This document shows, piece after piece, positions 9,362 to 18,428 of a DNA stretch of 64,000 bases. The position numbers were made by a program, and so were the translations under genes. Under the pieces are notes generated by a model, which did not search any database, was not told the DNA's origin, and saw nothing but the letters and a program-made list of their open reading frames with translations. The number at the start of each line of letters is the position of its first letter. Position 1 is the first letter of the stretch. This stretch comes from Candidatus Altimarinota bacterium (GTDB lineage: Bacteria; Patescibacteriota; Gracilibacteria; BD1-5; UBA2023), in NCBI GenBank assembly GCA_028689205.1, contig JAQTWP010000005.1:1-64000 (forward strand), in the 5' to 3' direction.

Positions 9362-9503
9362 GTTCAGCTTGCCTGGGTTCCCGTTTTCACGGGAATGACA
9401 GAGGTTGTGATTATTTCAATAGATTTCTCCACTTCGGTCGAAATGACAGGAAAAGATGTCGAAATGACAGGAAAAAATGTCGAAATGACAGATTAGAAAT
9501 TTT
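9362..9503. repeat. dRS3-like palindrome plus three tandem GTCGAAATGACAG motifs
   Basis: A stem around TTCCCGTTTTCACGGGAATGACAG (about 9378-9401) is followed by three copies of GTCGAAATGACAG at about 9438, 9458 and 9479, roughly 20 nt apart. Noncoding; a short plus-strand reading frame across it is only a product of the repeats. Confidence 0.7.
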
Positions 9504-9537
9504 TCTCTAAAGACTAAAGATTATTAACTATAAATGT

Positions 9538-10209
9538 CTATACTATCATACCATCTTTTATGAATATGTGTTTTTTAGCGAATTTATCTACTTCTGCAGA
9601 ATGTGTAATAATAAGAATTGTTTTTCATTCTTCATTAAGTTTTGCAATTATTTCCATTACATCACTTCATGTTTTACTATCAAGTGCTCATGTTGGTTCA
9701 TCTCAAAGTATTAAAAGAGGATCTGTAACAATTGCTCTTGCAATAGCTACTCTCTGTTGTTGTCATCCAGACATTTCACTTGGAAGCGAGTTGATTTTAT
9801 CTTTTAATCAAACTTTAGTTAATGCTTCAATTGCCAATTGTTTTCTTAATTTGGCTGGAACTCATTGATAAACAAGAGGTAACATAACTTGTCTTAGAGC
9901 CGTAGTCTTTGATAATAGGTTATAACTCTGAAAAATAAAACCAATATTCCTTCTTCTAAGTAAAGCTTGTTCATCATCAGTTGATTTGGAAATATCAACT
10001 CAATTAAAGAAATAATTCCCAGTTGTTGGATTATCAAGCATTCATATTATATTCATAAGCGTAGACTTACCACTTCCAGACTCTCACATTATTGATGCAA
10101 ATTCTCATTTATTTAATACGAAATCTACTCACTTGAGTACTTCTAATTCTTCATCTCAAACATTGTAAATTTTTTTAATTCATGTCATTCTAATAACATT
10201 TTCGGTCAT
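9538..10209 (-). CDS. MacB/LolD-type ABC transporter ATPase
   Basis: A 223-aa ATPase of the MacB/LolD branch. Walker [10 protein letters not shown] is at 42-50, Q-loop FIFQSYNLL at 91-99, signature SGGQQQR at 147-153, Walker B LILGDEP about 166-172, D-loop GALDS and H-loop ITHS. The Walker B has a Gly where Ala is common. It energises export together with the permease at 7652-8857. 30 nt downstream of the lipoprotein gene and in one apparent operon with the adaptor. Confidence 0.95.
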
Positions 10210-10239
10210 TATTTTTTTATTATAAATTATAAGTAAGAT

Positions 10240-10695
10240 TTATTTTATAGCTCAAGTTCATGTTCATCTTAATCATCAAATCATTGTGCTTCAAGAAAAA
10301 ACAGATGGGTATTTTGCTTCAAGTTCTTTCATTATTTCATCAGACTTTGCTGTATCTCAAAGTCTTCTAGCTTCCATAGAATCAGTTAATTTTTGTCTAT
10401 CTTCTTCTGTTAATTGAGGGAATCTAGAATTAATACTTCAGCTTCATATTCTAGATCAAGAGCCAGATCTCTGTCAATTAGGTCTTTCTGATCAACTTCA
10501 GAATCTTTGTAAATTACCACTTCACATTTTATCTCATGAGCGACTTTTAAGTCTTATTATATCATTAGGTGCTCATCAGTTTTTGGCTCCTCATATTCAT
10601 TTTGTTCATCTTTGTGATTGAGATGTAAAAGGATTTGTACAGGAAACGAGAATTATACTTGTTGTTAATACTGATATTAAAATAATTTTTTTCAT
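10240..10695 (-). CDS. Gly/Ser/Arg-rich lipoprotein in the export operon
   Basis: A 151-aa protein with a lipoprotein signal: MKK start, hydrophobic core and lipobox ILVSC with Cys19. The mature part up to about residue 90 is low complexity, dominated by Gly, Ser, Arg and Asn (many Gly as TGA). A short helical segment follows with LTEEDRQKLTDSMEARR, an LTxxDxxxL pattern like the LTxxQ motifs of the secreted proteins at 13.3-15 kb. Family unknown. Its place between adaptor and ATPase suggests a role in the same export system. Confidence 0.8.
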
Positions 10696-10746
10696 AAAAA
10701 ATAAGTTAAAATATAAAATAAATTTTTAAATTAATTAAAAGTAATT

Positions 10747-12879
10747 CTACATACCTGGAGGTGGTCATCATTGATCTCATGATGAAGATGAAGATTGTTT
10801 TGTAGAACTACTAGAAGAGTTAGATTTCCTATTTCATCCAGGAGAAAATAAACTTGTTGTTGATGTTTTTACTGTTGAAGTTATTTTTTTGATAATTATA
10901 TCTCATTTACTAAGTCATTCTGTGATTTCTATATTAGCATCATCTGTAATTCAAATTGCAACTTCTTTTTTTATTTCTTGTCAATTTTCTTTAACTATAA
11001 CATAACTTACTCCAGAAGTAGTTTCTATATATGAAGTAGGTATAATTATGATATCATTTTTACCTTCTACAATAATTGAGACTTTTGCTGTCATAGAACT
11101 ATAAATTTCTGCATCTCATTTATCAAGTGTAATTTTAATTGTATATGATGTTACACCAGAAATCTTGCTTGGAGTAGAATCTTTTTCACTTATGTTTCAT
11201 ATAAATTCTTTATCTAAATATGAATCAAAAACAATTTTTGCTTTCTGTCATATACTAATTTTTACTATATCAAGTTGATCAAGAGTTGCAGATATTTCTA
11301 TTAAATTAGGATTTTCTATATAAATATACTTTTGTTCATCTGCAGTAAGATTATCTCAAACTTGAAAATCTATTTTTCTAATTGTTCAATCAAAAGGAGC
11401 AGTAAGTTCATACTTCTCAAGTCATTCACGAGCATTTTCAAGTGATAAACTTGCTTTTGTAACTGAATTTCTTGCTTGAGATAATTCAACAGATGTGGCT
11501 CAGGATTTTATAACTTTAAGGCTTTCTCTTGCATATTCAAGTGAATTCTCAGCACTTGCAATATCAAGGTTTTTTTGTTTAATTTGAGATTCATAATTAT
11601 TAGCACTATAATCTCTATCAGAATATAGCTTATCAAGATCACTATTTAATTGTACTGTTGTTGTATTTTTTAATTTAGATAAACTAAGTTCTGCATCAAT
11701 TATTGATTGTTTTTTTGAATTAACTGTATTGGTACTTTGTGCTTTTTTTAATTCTGGATCAGTAAGTTTTAGAATATTAGCAATTGTTGATTTTAGAGTA
11801 GAATAATTGGATTGAGAAGAATTGGTAATTGAAGAAAAAACCGAAGATTTACTATCTATGTCACTTTGGCTAAAATTAGAAGATATAATACTTGCATTCA
11901 TCATTTCTTGACCATCTTTACCAAGATTAGTCATTTTATCATAACTAAGTAATAGTTTATTAAGAAAATCAATCATTTCTTGAGAAGTTTGACTACTGGA
12001 ATTAAGTCATTCATAGGAAGTTTTTGTAATTAAAAACTGTGAATTAGCATCTCTCCAATCATTTTCTGCTTTTACTTTCAAAGAAGAATCTTTTGCTCCA
12101 AGATATACTTCATACGAATCATTTTTACTTTTATTACTATCACTAATTCAAAGTATTACATCTGAATCATATAGTGAATTTTCCATATCTATAATTTGTT
12201 TTTTGGCATTTGTATATGCATCACTTATGGTTTTATTGAGATCAACATCATAATCTGTAAGTCACTTTTCTTCTTGAACAAGAAGTGTAGCTAATTCATT
12301 TTTTGAATTAATAAGTGATGATTCTTTATTAGCAATATCTTGCGCATTGTTCTCTATAGCTAATTTTTTTTGTACTATTTGGCTATCATAATCTTTCATC
12401 TTATTTGCCTTATCTGCCACTAGATTATTAAGGTCATTTTGAAGTGAAGGAATTTTATTTTCTGCAATGGTAACATTATTTTCTGAATTAAGAATATCTT
12501 TGTATTCTGGTCAATTAAGTAAATCTGCTAGTTTTATTTGAGCATCACTAAGAGATAATTCAGCTTGCTTGATAGTATTATTTATATCAACCTTGTCTAA
12601 TTCTGCAATAAGTTGTCATTTTTTAACACTACTTCAATCTTTGAAATATAACTTAGTAACCGTACCTATTTGATTGAATTTTAGAGTTTGTTCATCTACA
12701 AGAGCTGCATTACCTGTAACTTTTATAGAATTTTCTATGCTTCAAGTTGATACTGTATATTCTTTATTTACAGTAATAGTTTTGCTGGTTGTACTAAAAT
12801 AATAACTATAGATTGAATATCATATTCAAACAATAATTATATACATAATGATTTTTTTAATAGAGAAAAACTTTTTCAT
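10747..12879 (-). CDS. HlyD/MacA-type periplasmic adaptor with a very long coiled coil
   Basis: A membrane-fusion protein of 710 aa, much longer than the usual 370-450. A single TM anchor lies at about 10-28. A split lipoyl domain flanks a long coiled coil: the first half ends FKDGSSVKKGQLIAELDK (near 90) and the second resumes at TAPFDGTIRKIDFQVGDNL. The region between (about 100-485) is Lys/Asn/Ser-rich heptad sequence. A beta-barrel domain follows, then a Gly/Pro/Ser-rich tail ending GPPPGM. First gene of the export operon; its promoter has GTAAA-type boxes (12921-12942). Confidence 0.9.
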
Positions 12880-12910
12880 ACAACTTATTTTTTAAATATT
12901 AATAATGCTT

Positions 12911-12942
12911 AGTATATTAGTCAATGTAAAGTCAATGTAAAA
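12911..12942 (-). promoter_or_regulatory. Export-operon promoter with Cpx-like direct repeats
   Basis: Plus-strand repeats TCAATGTAAAG (12921-12931) and TCAATGTAAAA (12932-12942) have an exact 11-bp period (GTAAA-N6-GTAAA). They lie directly upstream of a minus-strand -10, TATACT (12916-12911), in place of a -35. The layout matches promoters at 14053, 15184 and 17169. Confidence 0.75.
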
Positions 12943-12969
12943 TATAAAATATTAGTATTTTATATAGCA

Positions 12970-12995
12970 AAAAAGTCAGGAGCTAAATCCTGACC
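12970..12995 (-). terminator. Intrinsic terminator of the 13001 gene
   Basis: A 7-bp stem GTCAGGA / TCCTGAC with a 6-nt loop is followed on the minus strand by TTTTTT. It insulates the export promoter from upstream transcription. Confidence 0.8.
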
Positions 12996-13000
12996 TTAAA

Positions 13001-13165
13001 TTATTTTATTATATTTAATACTAAATTTTTTCATATAGAAGTTCTTTCCAGTGCAAAATTTCATTTATTTATATCCTCTTTGCTTAAAGAGTTTTCTATA
13101 CTACATCAAACTGCTATTTGAGAAATAATTCTCAAAATTCAATTATCATTAATGTTTCATAACAT
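13001..13165 (-). CDS. Small hypothetical protein
   Basis: A 54-aa protein starting MLGNINDNGILRI, with one Cys and no signal or TM segment. Five glycines are read from TGA. It is followed at once by a terminator (12970-12995) and preceded by one (13207-13240), which supports a separate transcription unit. No family recognised; could be a small regulator or a chance frame. Confidence 0.45.
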
Positions 13166-13206
13166 ATTTATATTTATTTATTTGTTAAATTACTCGTATA
13201 AAAAAT

Positions 13207-13240
13207 AAAAACCTTCCTTATTTTTCAAAAGAAGGTTTTT
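13207..13240 (-). terminator. Intrinsic terminator after the 13256 gene
   Basis: A 10-bp stem AAAAACCTTC / GAAGGTTTTT with a 14-nt loop and T-rich continuation on the minus strand. Confidence 0.8.
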
Positions 13241-13255
13241 ATTAGAGAATAATAA

Positions 13256-13906
13256 TTATTTGCTTCATTTCTCTCATCTATCTCATTTCTCTCATTTCTC
13301 TCATCTATCTCATCAATTTTTCATCATTCATTTATTAGTACTCATAAATGTATCAAGAGTTGTTTGTTCAGCTTCAGTTAGTGCAGTTCAAGCTTTTTTC
13401 TTTTCAAGAATTGGTTTGATTTCTGCCATCTTAGCTTCCATTTCAACTTTTTGAGCTTCCATTTTAACTCTTTCCTCTTTCTGAGCAGCTCTTTCTACTT
13501 TAATAGCTTCAAGAGTTACTTTTTCAGAATCTGTTAATGTTTCTCAATTAATTAGTTTATCAATCACATTTTCTTTTGCATCTCTTTCTACTTTCTGAGC
13601 TTCTTTTTTAGCGTCAAGAAAAGTTTTTTTCTCCGCATCAGTCATTGATTCTAATTGAGTTTTCTCAGTTTCAGTTAATTGTGCTCAAGGTCATTTCATT
13701 CAAACAAATCACATTCATTCACCTTTTTCGAACTCTCTATTTTCTGCTCATGTTCAAGAAAATCATTTATGTCATCCGAATTTTTGTGATAGGGAATTAC
13801 CAATTTTATTAGTAAGTCAAGATCCTGTTTGGCTATCAGCATATGCGAATGCTCAAGATGCCAAAGCTGTTGCTATTACTGCAACTGTTATTATTTTTGT
13901 TTTCAT
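13256..13906 (-). CDS. Secreted CpxP/Spy-like repeat protein with collagen-like tail
   Basis: A 216-aa exported protein: signal peptide 1-23 (probable cleavage after AFAYA). The mature part has three LTxxE(Q/K)xxL motifs: LTETEKTQL (77), LTDSEKVTL (124) and LTEAEQTTL (177), with charged helices between them. This resembles the LTxxQ repeats of the envelope-stress proteins CpxP and Spy, though overall homology is unproven. The last 18 residues are Gly-Asp/Glu-Arg/Lys triplets (GDRGEKGEKGDRGEKG), collagen-like. Its promoter carries GTAAA-type boxes, linking it to the two-component system at 15.2-17.1 kb. Confidence 0.82.
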
Positions 13907-14032
13907 AGGTAATTATTTATATATTAAAGTAAAAAAGTATTAGTATTTTCTATAAGTTATATCTCTTTCTTCTTATATTATTATTAATTAAGGTCGGGAA
14001 AGATTTTTCTTATAGAATTATGTTAAGGCCTT

Positions 14033-14046
14033 GTAACCGAAGTTAC
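14033..14046 (-). promoter_or_regulatory. UUCG-capped stem-loop at the predicted transcript start
   Basis: On the minus strand GTAAC-TTCG-GTTAC is a perfect 5-bp stem with a UUCG tetraloop. It starts about 7 nt after the -10 at 14058-14053, so the mRNA of the 13906 gene would begin with this hairpin. It may stabilise the transcript. Confidence 0.5.
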
Positions 14047-14052
14047 GCAAGC

Positions 14053-14090
14053 ATTATATATATCGTATGTAAAACTTCTGTAAAAATCTT
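14053..14090 (-). promoter_or_regulatory. Promoter of the 13256-13906 gene with Cpx-like repeats
   Basis: The minus-strand -10 TATAAT (14058-14053) is preceded by ACATACGATATA, and two direct TTTTACA boxes 11 bp apart lie in the -35 zone (TGTAAAA on the plus strand at 14068 and 14079). The core ACATACGATATATATAAT is identical to the promoter at 15184, although the downstream genes differ. Confidence 0.75.
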
Positions 14091-14099
14091 ATAAAAAAT

Positions 14100-14138
14100 A
14101 AAGACTGCTATTTTTTTCTTTTAAATAGCAGTCTTTAA
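14100..14138 (-). terminator. Intrinsic terminator after the 14160 gene
   Basis: A 14-bp perfect stem AAAGACTGCTATTT / AAATAGCAGTCTTT with a 9-nt loop, followed on the minus strand by TATTTTTTATAAG. Confidence 0.9.
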
Positions 14139-14159
14139 TAGATATTATCATCAATATTA

Positions 14160-14975
14160 TTATTGTAATAATGAATCTATATTTATATTTTCATCAGTTG
14201 TATCTGAATTGAGTAATTCATTTATCATAATTTTTAATTCTTCATAAGTTTCAATATAGATATCTTTTCTAGAGTTAGTTGAATTTTCCATTTTTGTAAT
14301 CAAAGCATCAACTTTACCTGAAAGTATTTGAAGTTTACTTTCATTCATATTTTTTAGTTTTGTTTCTATATTTGTATAAGAAGTTCATTTTATTCTCTTA
14401 AAATCATCTTTTGTTTTTTTATTTGTAATATTATTAAGACTTCAAGTTCAATTTATTCTCTTAAAATCATCTTTTGTTTTTTTATTTGTAATATTATTAA
14501 GACTTCAAGTTCAATTTAATTCTTTTCTTTCTTTATTTATTTCTCATGATCACATTTGTGGTTTATTTGCTTCGAATTGATCTAGAGTAGATTGTTCGTC
14601 TGAAGTTAAAGTAACTCATGTTTTCTTTTTTTCTAAAATAGTTTTAATTTCATCCATTTTAGCTTTTTGCTCATCAGTCATTCCAGAGCCAAATTCTCAT
14701 TTTGGTGGGATTTGTTTTCATGAGTCAGAATTCATTTCTCAAGTTCAGAATTTTTCTTTTCATCAATCTTTATTGAAGCAAGATTTCATATTTTCTAATG
14801 TAGTTTGTTCACTAGTTGTAAGAATTGTTCATGCTTCTTTTTTATCAAGTATAGTTTTAATTACTTCTTTATTTACTGACTTACAATTTACTGAAGAATC
14901 TGCATATGTTGTAGAAAGGAATCAGATTGTTGTAATTCCTGCTATTGTAAGAGTTGTTATAATTTTTGTTTTCAT
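14160..14975 (-). CDS. Secreted CpxP/Spy-like repeat protein with an internal 63-bp duplication
   Basis: A 271-aa exported protein. The signal peptide (1-25) is near identical at its start to that of the 13906 gene (MKTKIIT...), so the two look like diverged paralogues. It has LTTSEQTTL and LTSDEQSTL motifs followed by helices, plus ILEKKK(A/T)G shared with the paralogue. A 21-residue unit beginning GTGSLNNITNKKTKDDF is perfectly repeated. A helical C-terminus ends DSLLQ. The promoter (15184) shares an 18-nt core with that of the paralogue. Confidence 0.82.
14396..14521. repeat. Perfect 63-bp in-frame tandem duplication
   Basis: Two adjacent 63-nt copies lie inside the 14160-14975 gene, encoding 21 residues each. 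They are identical or nearly so at the nucleotide level, which means recent duplication or active slippage. Confidence 0.85.
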
Positions 14976-15142
14976 ATTTATTAAAAAGTTAAAAATAAAT
15001 GATATTAATTATTTTCAAATTATCAGAAATAATTTGAAGTATGAATTTTGATTTATTAAAAATTTAAAATCTTTTTCTTCGACTATTATCGAATTTCTAT
15101 AAAAGATAACTTTAAATAAATCTAATTCCTTAGTTAAAATTA

Positions 15143-15187
15143 AAAATAACCGTCAATATTGTTAAATTCAATTTTGTACGGTTATTA
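15143..15187 (-). promoter_or_regulatory. Leader stem-loop of the 14975 transcript
   Basis: On the minus strand AATAACCGT pairs with ACGGTTATT across a 25-nt AT-rich loop, followed by TTTAATTTT. It begins at the -10/start-site region of the 15184 promoter, so it sits at the mRNA 5' end. It could be a stabilising stem or an attenuator. Confidence 0.45.
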
Positions 15188-15216
15188 TATATATCGTATG
15201 TAAGGGAAATGTAAAA
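15184..15216 (-). promoter_or_regulatory. Promoter of the 14160-14975 gene with Cpx-like repeats
   Basis: Minus-strand -10 TATAAT (15189-15184); plus-strand boxes TATGTAAGG (15197) and AATGTAAAA (15208) are 11 bp apart. The arrangement and the ACATACGATATATATAAT core are as at 14053. Confidence 0.75.
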
Positions 15217-15219
15217 AAT

Positions 15220-16488
15220 TTAAAACTTTATTAAAAATTTGGTTTCTGCTCATTTGTGGCTTGTAACCTCAATTTTCCAGTTATAAATATCAGCTATTTT
15301 TTTAACTATTGATAATCCTATACCAGAAGAATTCTCTTCTCTTCATTCACTTTCTTGATAGAATCTATCAAATATTTTTGAAATATTTTCACCATTGATT
15401 CATTTTCAGGTATCTTTTATTTCTAAAGAATTCTTGTCTATGGTAATTATTATCTTACCAAGGGGTTTATTATATTTGATAGCATTAGTGAAAAAATTGG
15501 TGAAAAATATATTAAAATATTCCTGATTAATTTCTAATTCTAATACTGTATTTTCAATTATTTCAATTTTCAAATGTTTCTCCTCTATAGCTTCCTCAAA
15601 AGTTTTTACTATATTTTTAATTGAAATATTAAGGTTTACTTTTGATTTTTCTGTATCTCATTTCAAAGTAGAGAGACTTATAAGTGCCTGAATAAGATTA
15701 TTCATTTTATCTAATTCTATGATGCTTTCTTGCGAGGCTTCGTCATAGTTCTTCTTTAATTTTGCAAGTTGCAGATAACTCTTGATAACAGAAATTGGAG
15801 TTTTGAGCTCGTGACCAGCATTGTGTATGAATTGTTCCATATTAGATATATTTTCTTCTACTGGCTTGAGCGTTCTTGATACGAATTTCAGACTTATATA
15901 ATAAATAAGAATAGACAGAAGAATTGCAAAGAATAAATATTCACTAAGATCAATTAAAATATTATTAAGACTAACTCTTGATTCAACGAATAAAAGAATT
16001 GATAGCTTATTATTAATTCTTTTATTCGTAAAAAAATACTCTTGAGAGTTGTATATAAATGAACTATTTTTACTTTGTGCAATAGTATTTAGTATACTTT
16101 CATATAATTCATCATCTATTATTGGTGAAAATACAATTTCTCCCGAGATATTGTTATAAATGAAAAAATTCTGTATTCTGATTTTTCTGGATTTATTATT
16201 CAAATCTGGTCAATTTTCTCAAAAAGGAATTTGCGGTCTAGTTATATTTCAGAATATATCATTTCAGTTAAGAATAGCATTTTCAAAATTAGGATTTTCC
16301 TTAATTGATTTACTTAACATTTCTCCTTGAACATCTAATCTTCATATTTCACTTCTTTGATAATCAATATATTTAAAAACCAAAAAAGACATTTCTAGAA
16401 ATATAACTATAAAAAATATAGAAATAGTAAACAGAAAAGCTATTTTTTTCTTTTCTTTTGAAAGATTATTAGAAGTGTTTATTTGCAT
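15220..16488 (-). CDS. Sensor histidine kinase (Cpx/EnvZ class)
   Basis: A 422-aa membrane kinase. TM1 is at 16-39 and TM2 at 182-203, enclosing an extracytoplasmic sensor of about 140 residues. HisKA has HNAGHELKTP with phospho-acceptor His226. The HATPase domain shows an N box (FFTNAIKYN), G1 (DTGKGI), F box (FDRFYQ) and G2 (GIGLSIVKKI). No HAMP is obvious. It starts 1 nt after the response regulator stop. The neighbouring regulon suggests it senses envelope or secretion stress. Confidence 0.95.
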
Positions 16489-16489
16489 A

Positions 16490-17146
16490 TTATTTAATTA
16501 AGTAACCGAATCATTTTCTTGTTTCTATAATTTCTGCTCAGATTTTTTTCCTTAGAGTTCCAATATGAACATCAACTGTTCTTGAGAGCATATGAGAATC
16601 AAAATCTCACCATACATTTTCGAATAATGTTTTCCTGTCTATTGGAGTTCATTTGTTCTGAGCAAGGAATTTCAGTAAATCGAATTCTATAGTTGATAAT
16701 TGTATTTCTTCTCCACCTTTTGTAACTAATCTTTTATTTGGATTAATTTCGATATTACCAATAATAATATTAGAATTTTTATTAGAAAAATTCCTTCTAT
16801 TAAGTGCTTCAATTCTTGATATAAGTTCTTCAAAATCAAAAGGTTTACCAAGATAATCATCAGCTCATAAATTAAGTCCAGTTACTACATCAGTTGTAGT
16901 ATTCCTTGAAGTCAATATTAGAATCGGAGTATTAATTTCCTTTTCTCTAAGTTCTTTGCAAATCGTTAATCAATCTTTACCTGGAAGATTAATATCAAGA
17001 ATTATTACATCATAATGATTATCAAGAATTACTTGCATTCACATAATTCAATCAAATGCAACATCTGCTTTTATTGATTTTAGACCAAAATATTCTTTTA
17101 TATTCTTGGCCAAAGCTCTGTTATCTTCTACTATTAATACTTTCAT
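16490..17146 (-). CDS. OmpR/PhoB-family response regulator
   Basis: A 218-aa regulator. The receiver domain has the acidic pocket VEDN, phospho-acceptor Asp51 in VIILDINLPGKDG, the switch Thr in ILTSR and Lys in LGKPFDFEEL. The C-terminal winged helix (about 125-218) has LSTIEFDLLKFL, SRTVDVHIGTLRKKI and a final RKGFGYLIK wing. This class binds direct repeats of 10-11 bp. Three such repeats lie in its own promoter (17181-17210) and pairs lie at three neighbouring promoters, so it is probably autoregulated and controls 7.6-15 kb. Confidence 0.96.
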
Positions 17147-17168
17147 AATTATTAAGTTAATTGCGAGG

Positions 17169-17210
17169 ATTGTATTTTATTTATGTAAAGATTATGTAAA
17201 GGTTATGTAA
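17169..17210 (-). promoter_or_regulatory. Autoregulatory promoter of the two-component operon
   Basis: Three direct copies of TTATGTAAAG (17181, 17192 and a shortened one at 17203) have an exact 11-bp period. A minus-strand -10 TACAAT (17174-17169) lies 9 nt from the first TGTAAA. The boxes replace the -35, as in promoters activated by OmpR-family regulators. Confidence 0.8.
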
Positions 17211-17444
17211 TTTTTTTTAATTTTAATAATTCATTATTTGACTATTTTCTTTTTGTAAAAGCGTATATATGCGAAATATAGTATAAAAAAATGACTAAAA
17301 GTCAATTCATACAAGTGAAGATAGGGTATAGTGTAAGTTATTATTTAAATGAATTATTTGTATAGTAAGGGTATTTTGATATAATAAATTTTATTTAAAA
17401 TAAGTTCAATAATTCAATTAGAATTTACTATTTAATTCAATAAA

Positions 17445-18203
17445 ATGCAAAATTCTCCAAATAATTTTTATGAAACAGAAGAAAATATAAATGAAAAACT
17501 TAAATTAAAATTAGAAAAAATCAAAACTTTTTTTCTAAATGCAAAGAATACATATTGAATTGATTTTGTTCTTTCTAGGGAATTAGATAATATAGATTTT
17601 GAAAAAGTAAAAATAATACTTATTTGAGATAATCCATGAGAAAAGGAATTAAAGAATAATGAATTTTTCTCTTCTGAATGAACCGCCTGAAAAATGGCGA
17701 GAGATTTATTTAATTGAGTTTATTCTCAAGAATCATTTACTAAGGAAGTACTTGTTCTTAATAAGACGCTTTTTCATACAAATCGTACTCATCAATTAAA
17801 AGATAGTAAGTGAGTAGTGCTTCTAAAAGAATCCCAGATTCTAATGGCAGATTTCCTTTTTGATTTTTTGAAAGAAAAAAAAGTTCCAGTAATTGTAGTA
17901 TGATTCGCTCAAATGGAATGATTTTTCAAACCTTTTTTTGATATTTTCAAAAAGAAATGAGAAGAATTGAAATTGCTCGATTCAATATTCGTAAGCCCTC
18001 ACTTCAGTATGTCAAAGATATTCTGTAAACATAAAAATGAGCATTGGAATGAACTTATAGATTTATTTCTTCTAAAATACCCATACTTAGAAACAGATAA
18101 ATGAAACATATCATCAAAAGCATTCTATGCTTCTTGAAATAGAGAAATCTTCAAAGATTTCTTAGAAATGGTTGTCTTGAAACAAGGATTAATGGATTAT
18201 TAG
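17445..18203 (+). CDS. Uracil-DNA glycosylase superfamily-like protein
   Basis: A 252-aa soluble protein. IILIGDNPGEKE (about 57-68) matches motif A of the UDG fold (GxDPGxxE type), VLVLNKTLFHTN the strand after it, and SPHFSMSK (about 190) the motif B region. The spacing fits single-domain family members that excise uracil or related bases. Assignment rests on motifs only, and motif B lacks the usual HPS order. Divergent from the two-component operon; a 240-nt AT-rich intergenic region lies upstream. Confidence 0.65.
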
Positions 18204-18218
18204 TTTGTATAAAGTAAA

Positions 18219-18248
18219 TAAAAAAATCCCACCTTGCGATGGAATTTC
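18219..18248 (-). terminator. Terminator of tRNA-Trp
   Basis: On the minus strand AATTCCATC pairs with GGTGGGATT (two G-U pairs and one mismatch) around GCAA, followed by TTTTTT. 13 nt downstream of the tRNA. Confidence 0.65.
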
Positions 18249-18261
18249 TTTAAATCTTAAT

Positions 18262-18336
18262 TGGCAGCCCCACTGTGAATCGAACACAGCTCGCAGGATT
18301 TGGAATCCTGAATTCTAACCGATGAACTATGGGGCT
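18262..18336 (-). tRNA. tRNA-Trp (anticodon CCA)
   Basis: Acceptor AGCCCCA / TGGGGCT, discriminator G and encoded CCA. Anticodon arm CAGGA-TTCCAAA-TCCTG (anticodon CCA, A37 A38). T arm CTGTG-TTCGATT-CACAG. A CCA rather than TCA anticodon means tryptophan is read from TGG only, consistent with TGA coding for Gly rather than Trp. Confidence 0.93.
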
Positions 18337-18395
18337 ATAAATCAAAACTTCTTTTGGAGAAGTTTTGATAAATTGGTTAATTATCTATTTTATAG

Positions 18396-18421
18396 ATTCC
18401 TGGTCGTAGCCAGGAATGACA
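18396..18421. repeat. dRS3-like palindromic repeat
   Basis: ATTCCTGG (18396-18403) and CCAGGAAT (18410-18417) flank a 6-nt loop, followed by GACAGG. It lies in the gap after tsf. Confidence 0.7.
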
Positions 18422-18428
18422 GGAAGAA

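Noticed and set aside
9418-9503. CRISPR array candidate
   Set aside because: The repeats are 13 nt with 7-8-nt gaps and only three copies; no cas genes in the window.
9328-9510. Plus-strand frame with CRNDR-type repeats
   Set aside because: Produced by the tandem GTCGAAATGACAG repeats in intergenic sequence.
17211-17444. A small RNA or regulatory RNA in the 234-nt region upstream of the UDG-like gene
   Set aside because: AT-rich with no stable structure or clear promoter (TTGACT has a 20-bp spacing to TATATA); nothing can be supported.
18341-18372. ATCAAAACTTCT hairpin upstream of tRNA-Trp as a terminator
   Set aside because: A strong stem but no T-run on either strand; it may be a processing or spacer structure and I cannot support a terminator call.
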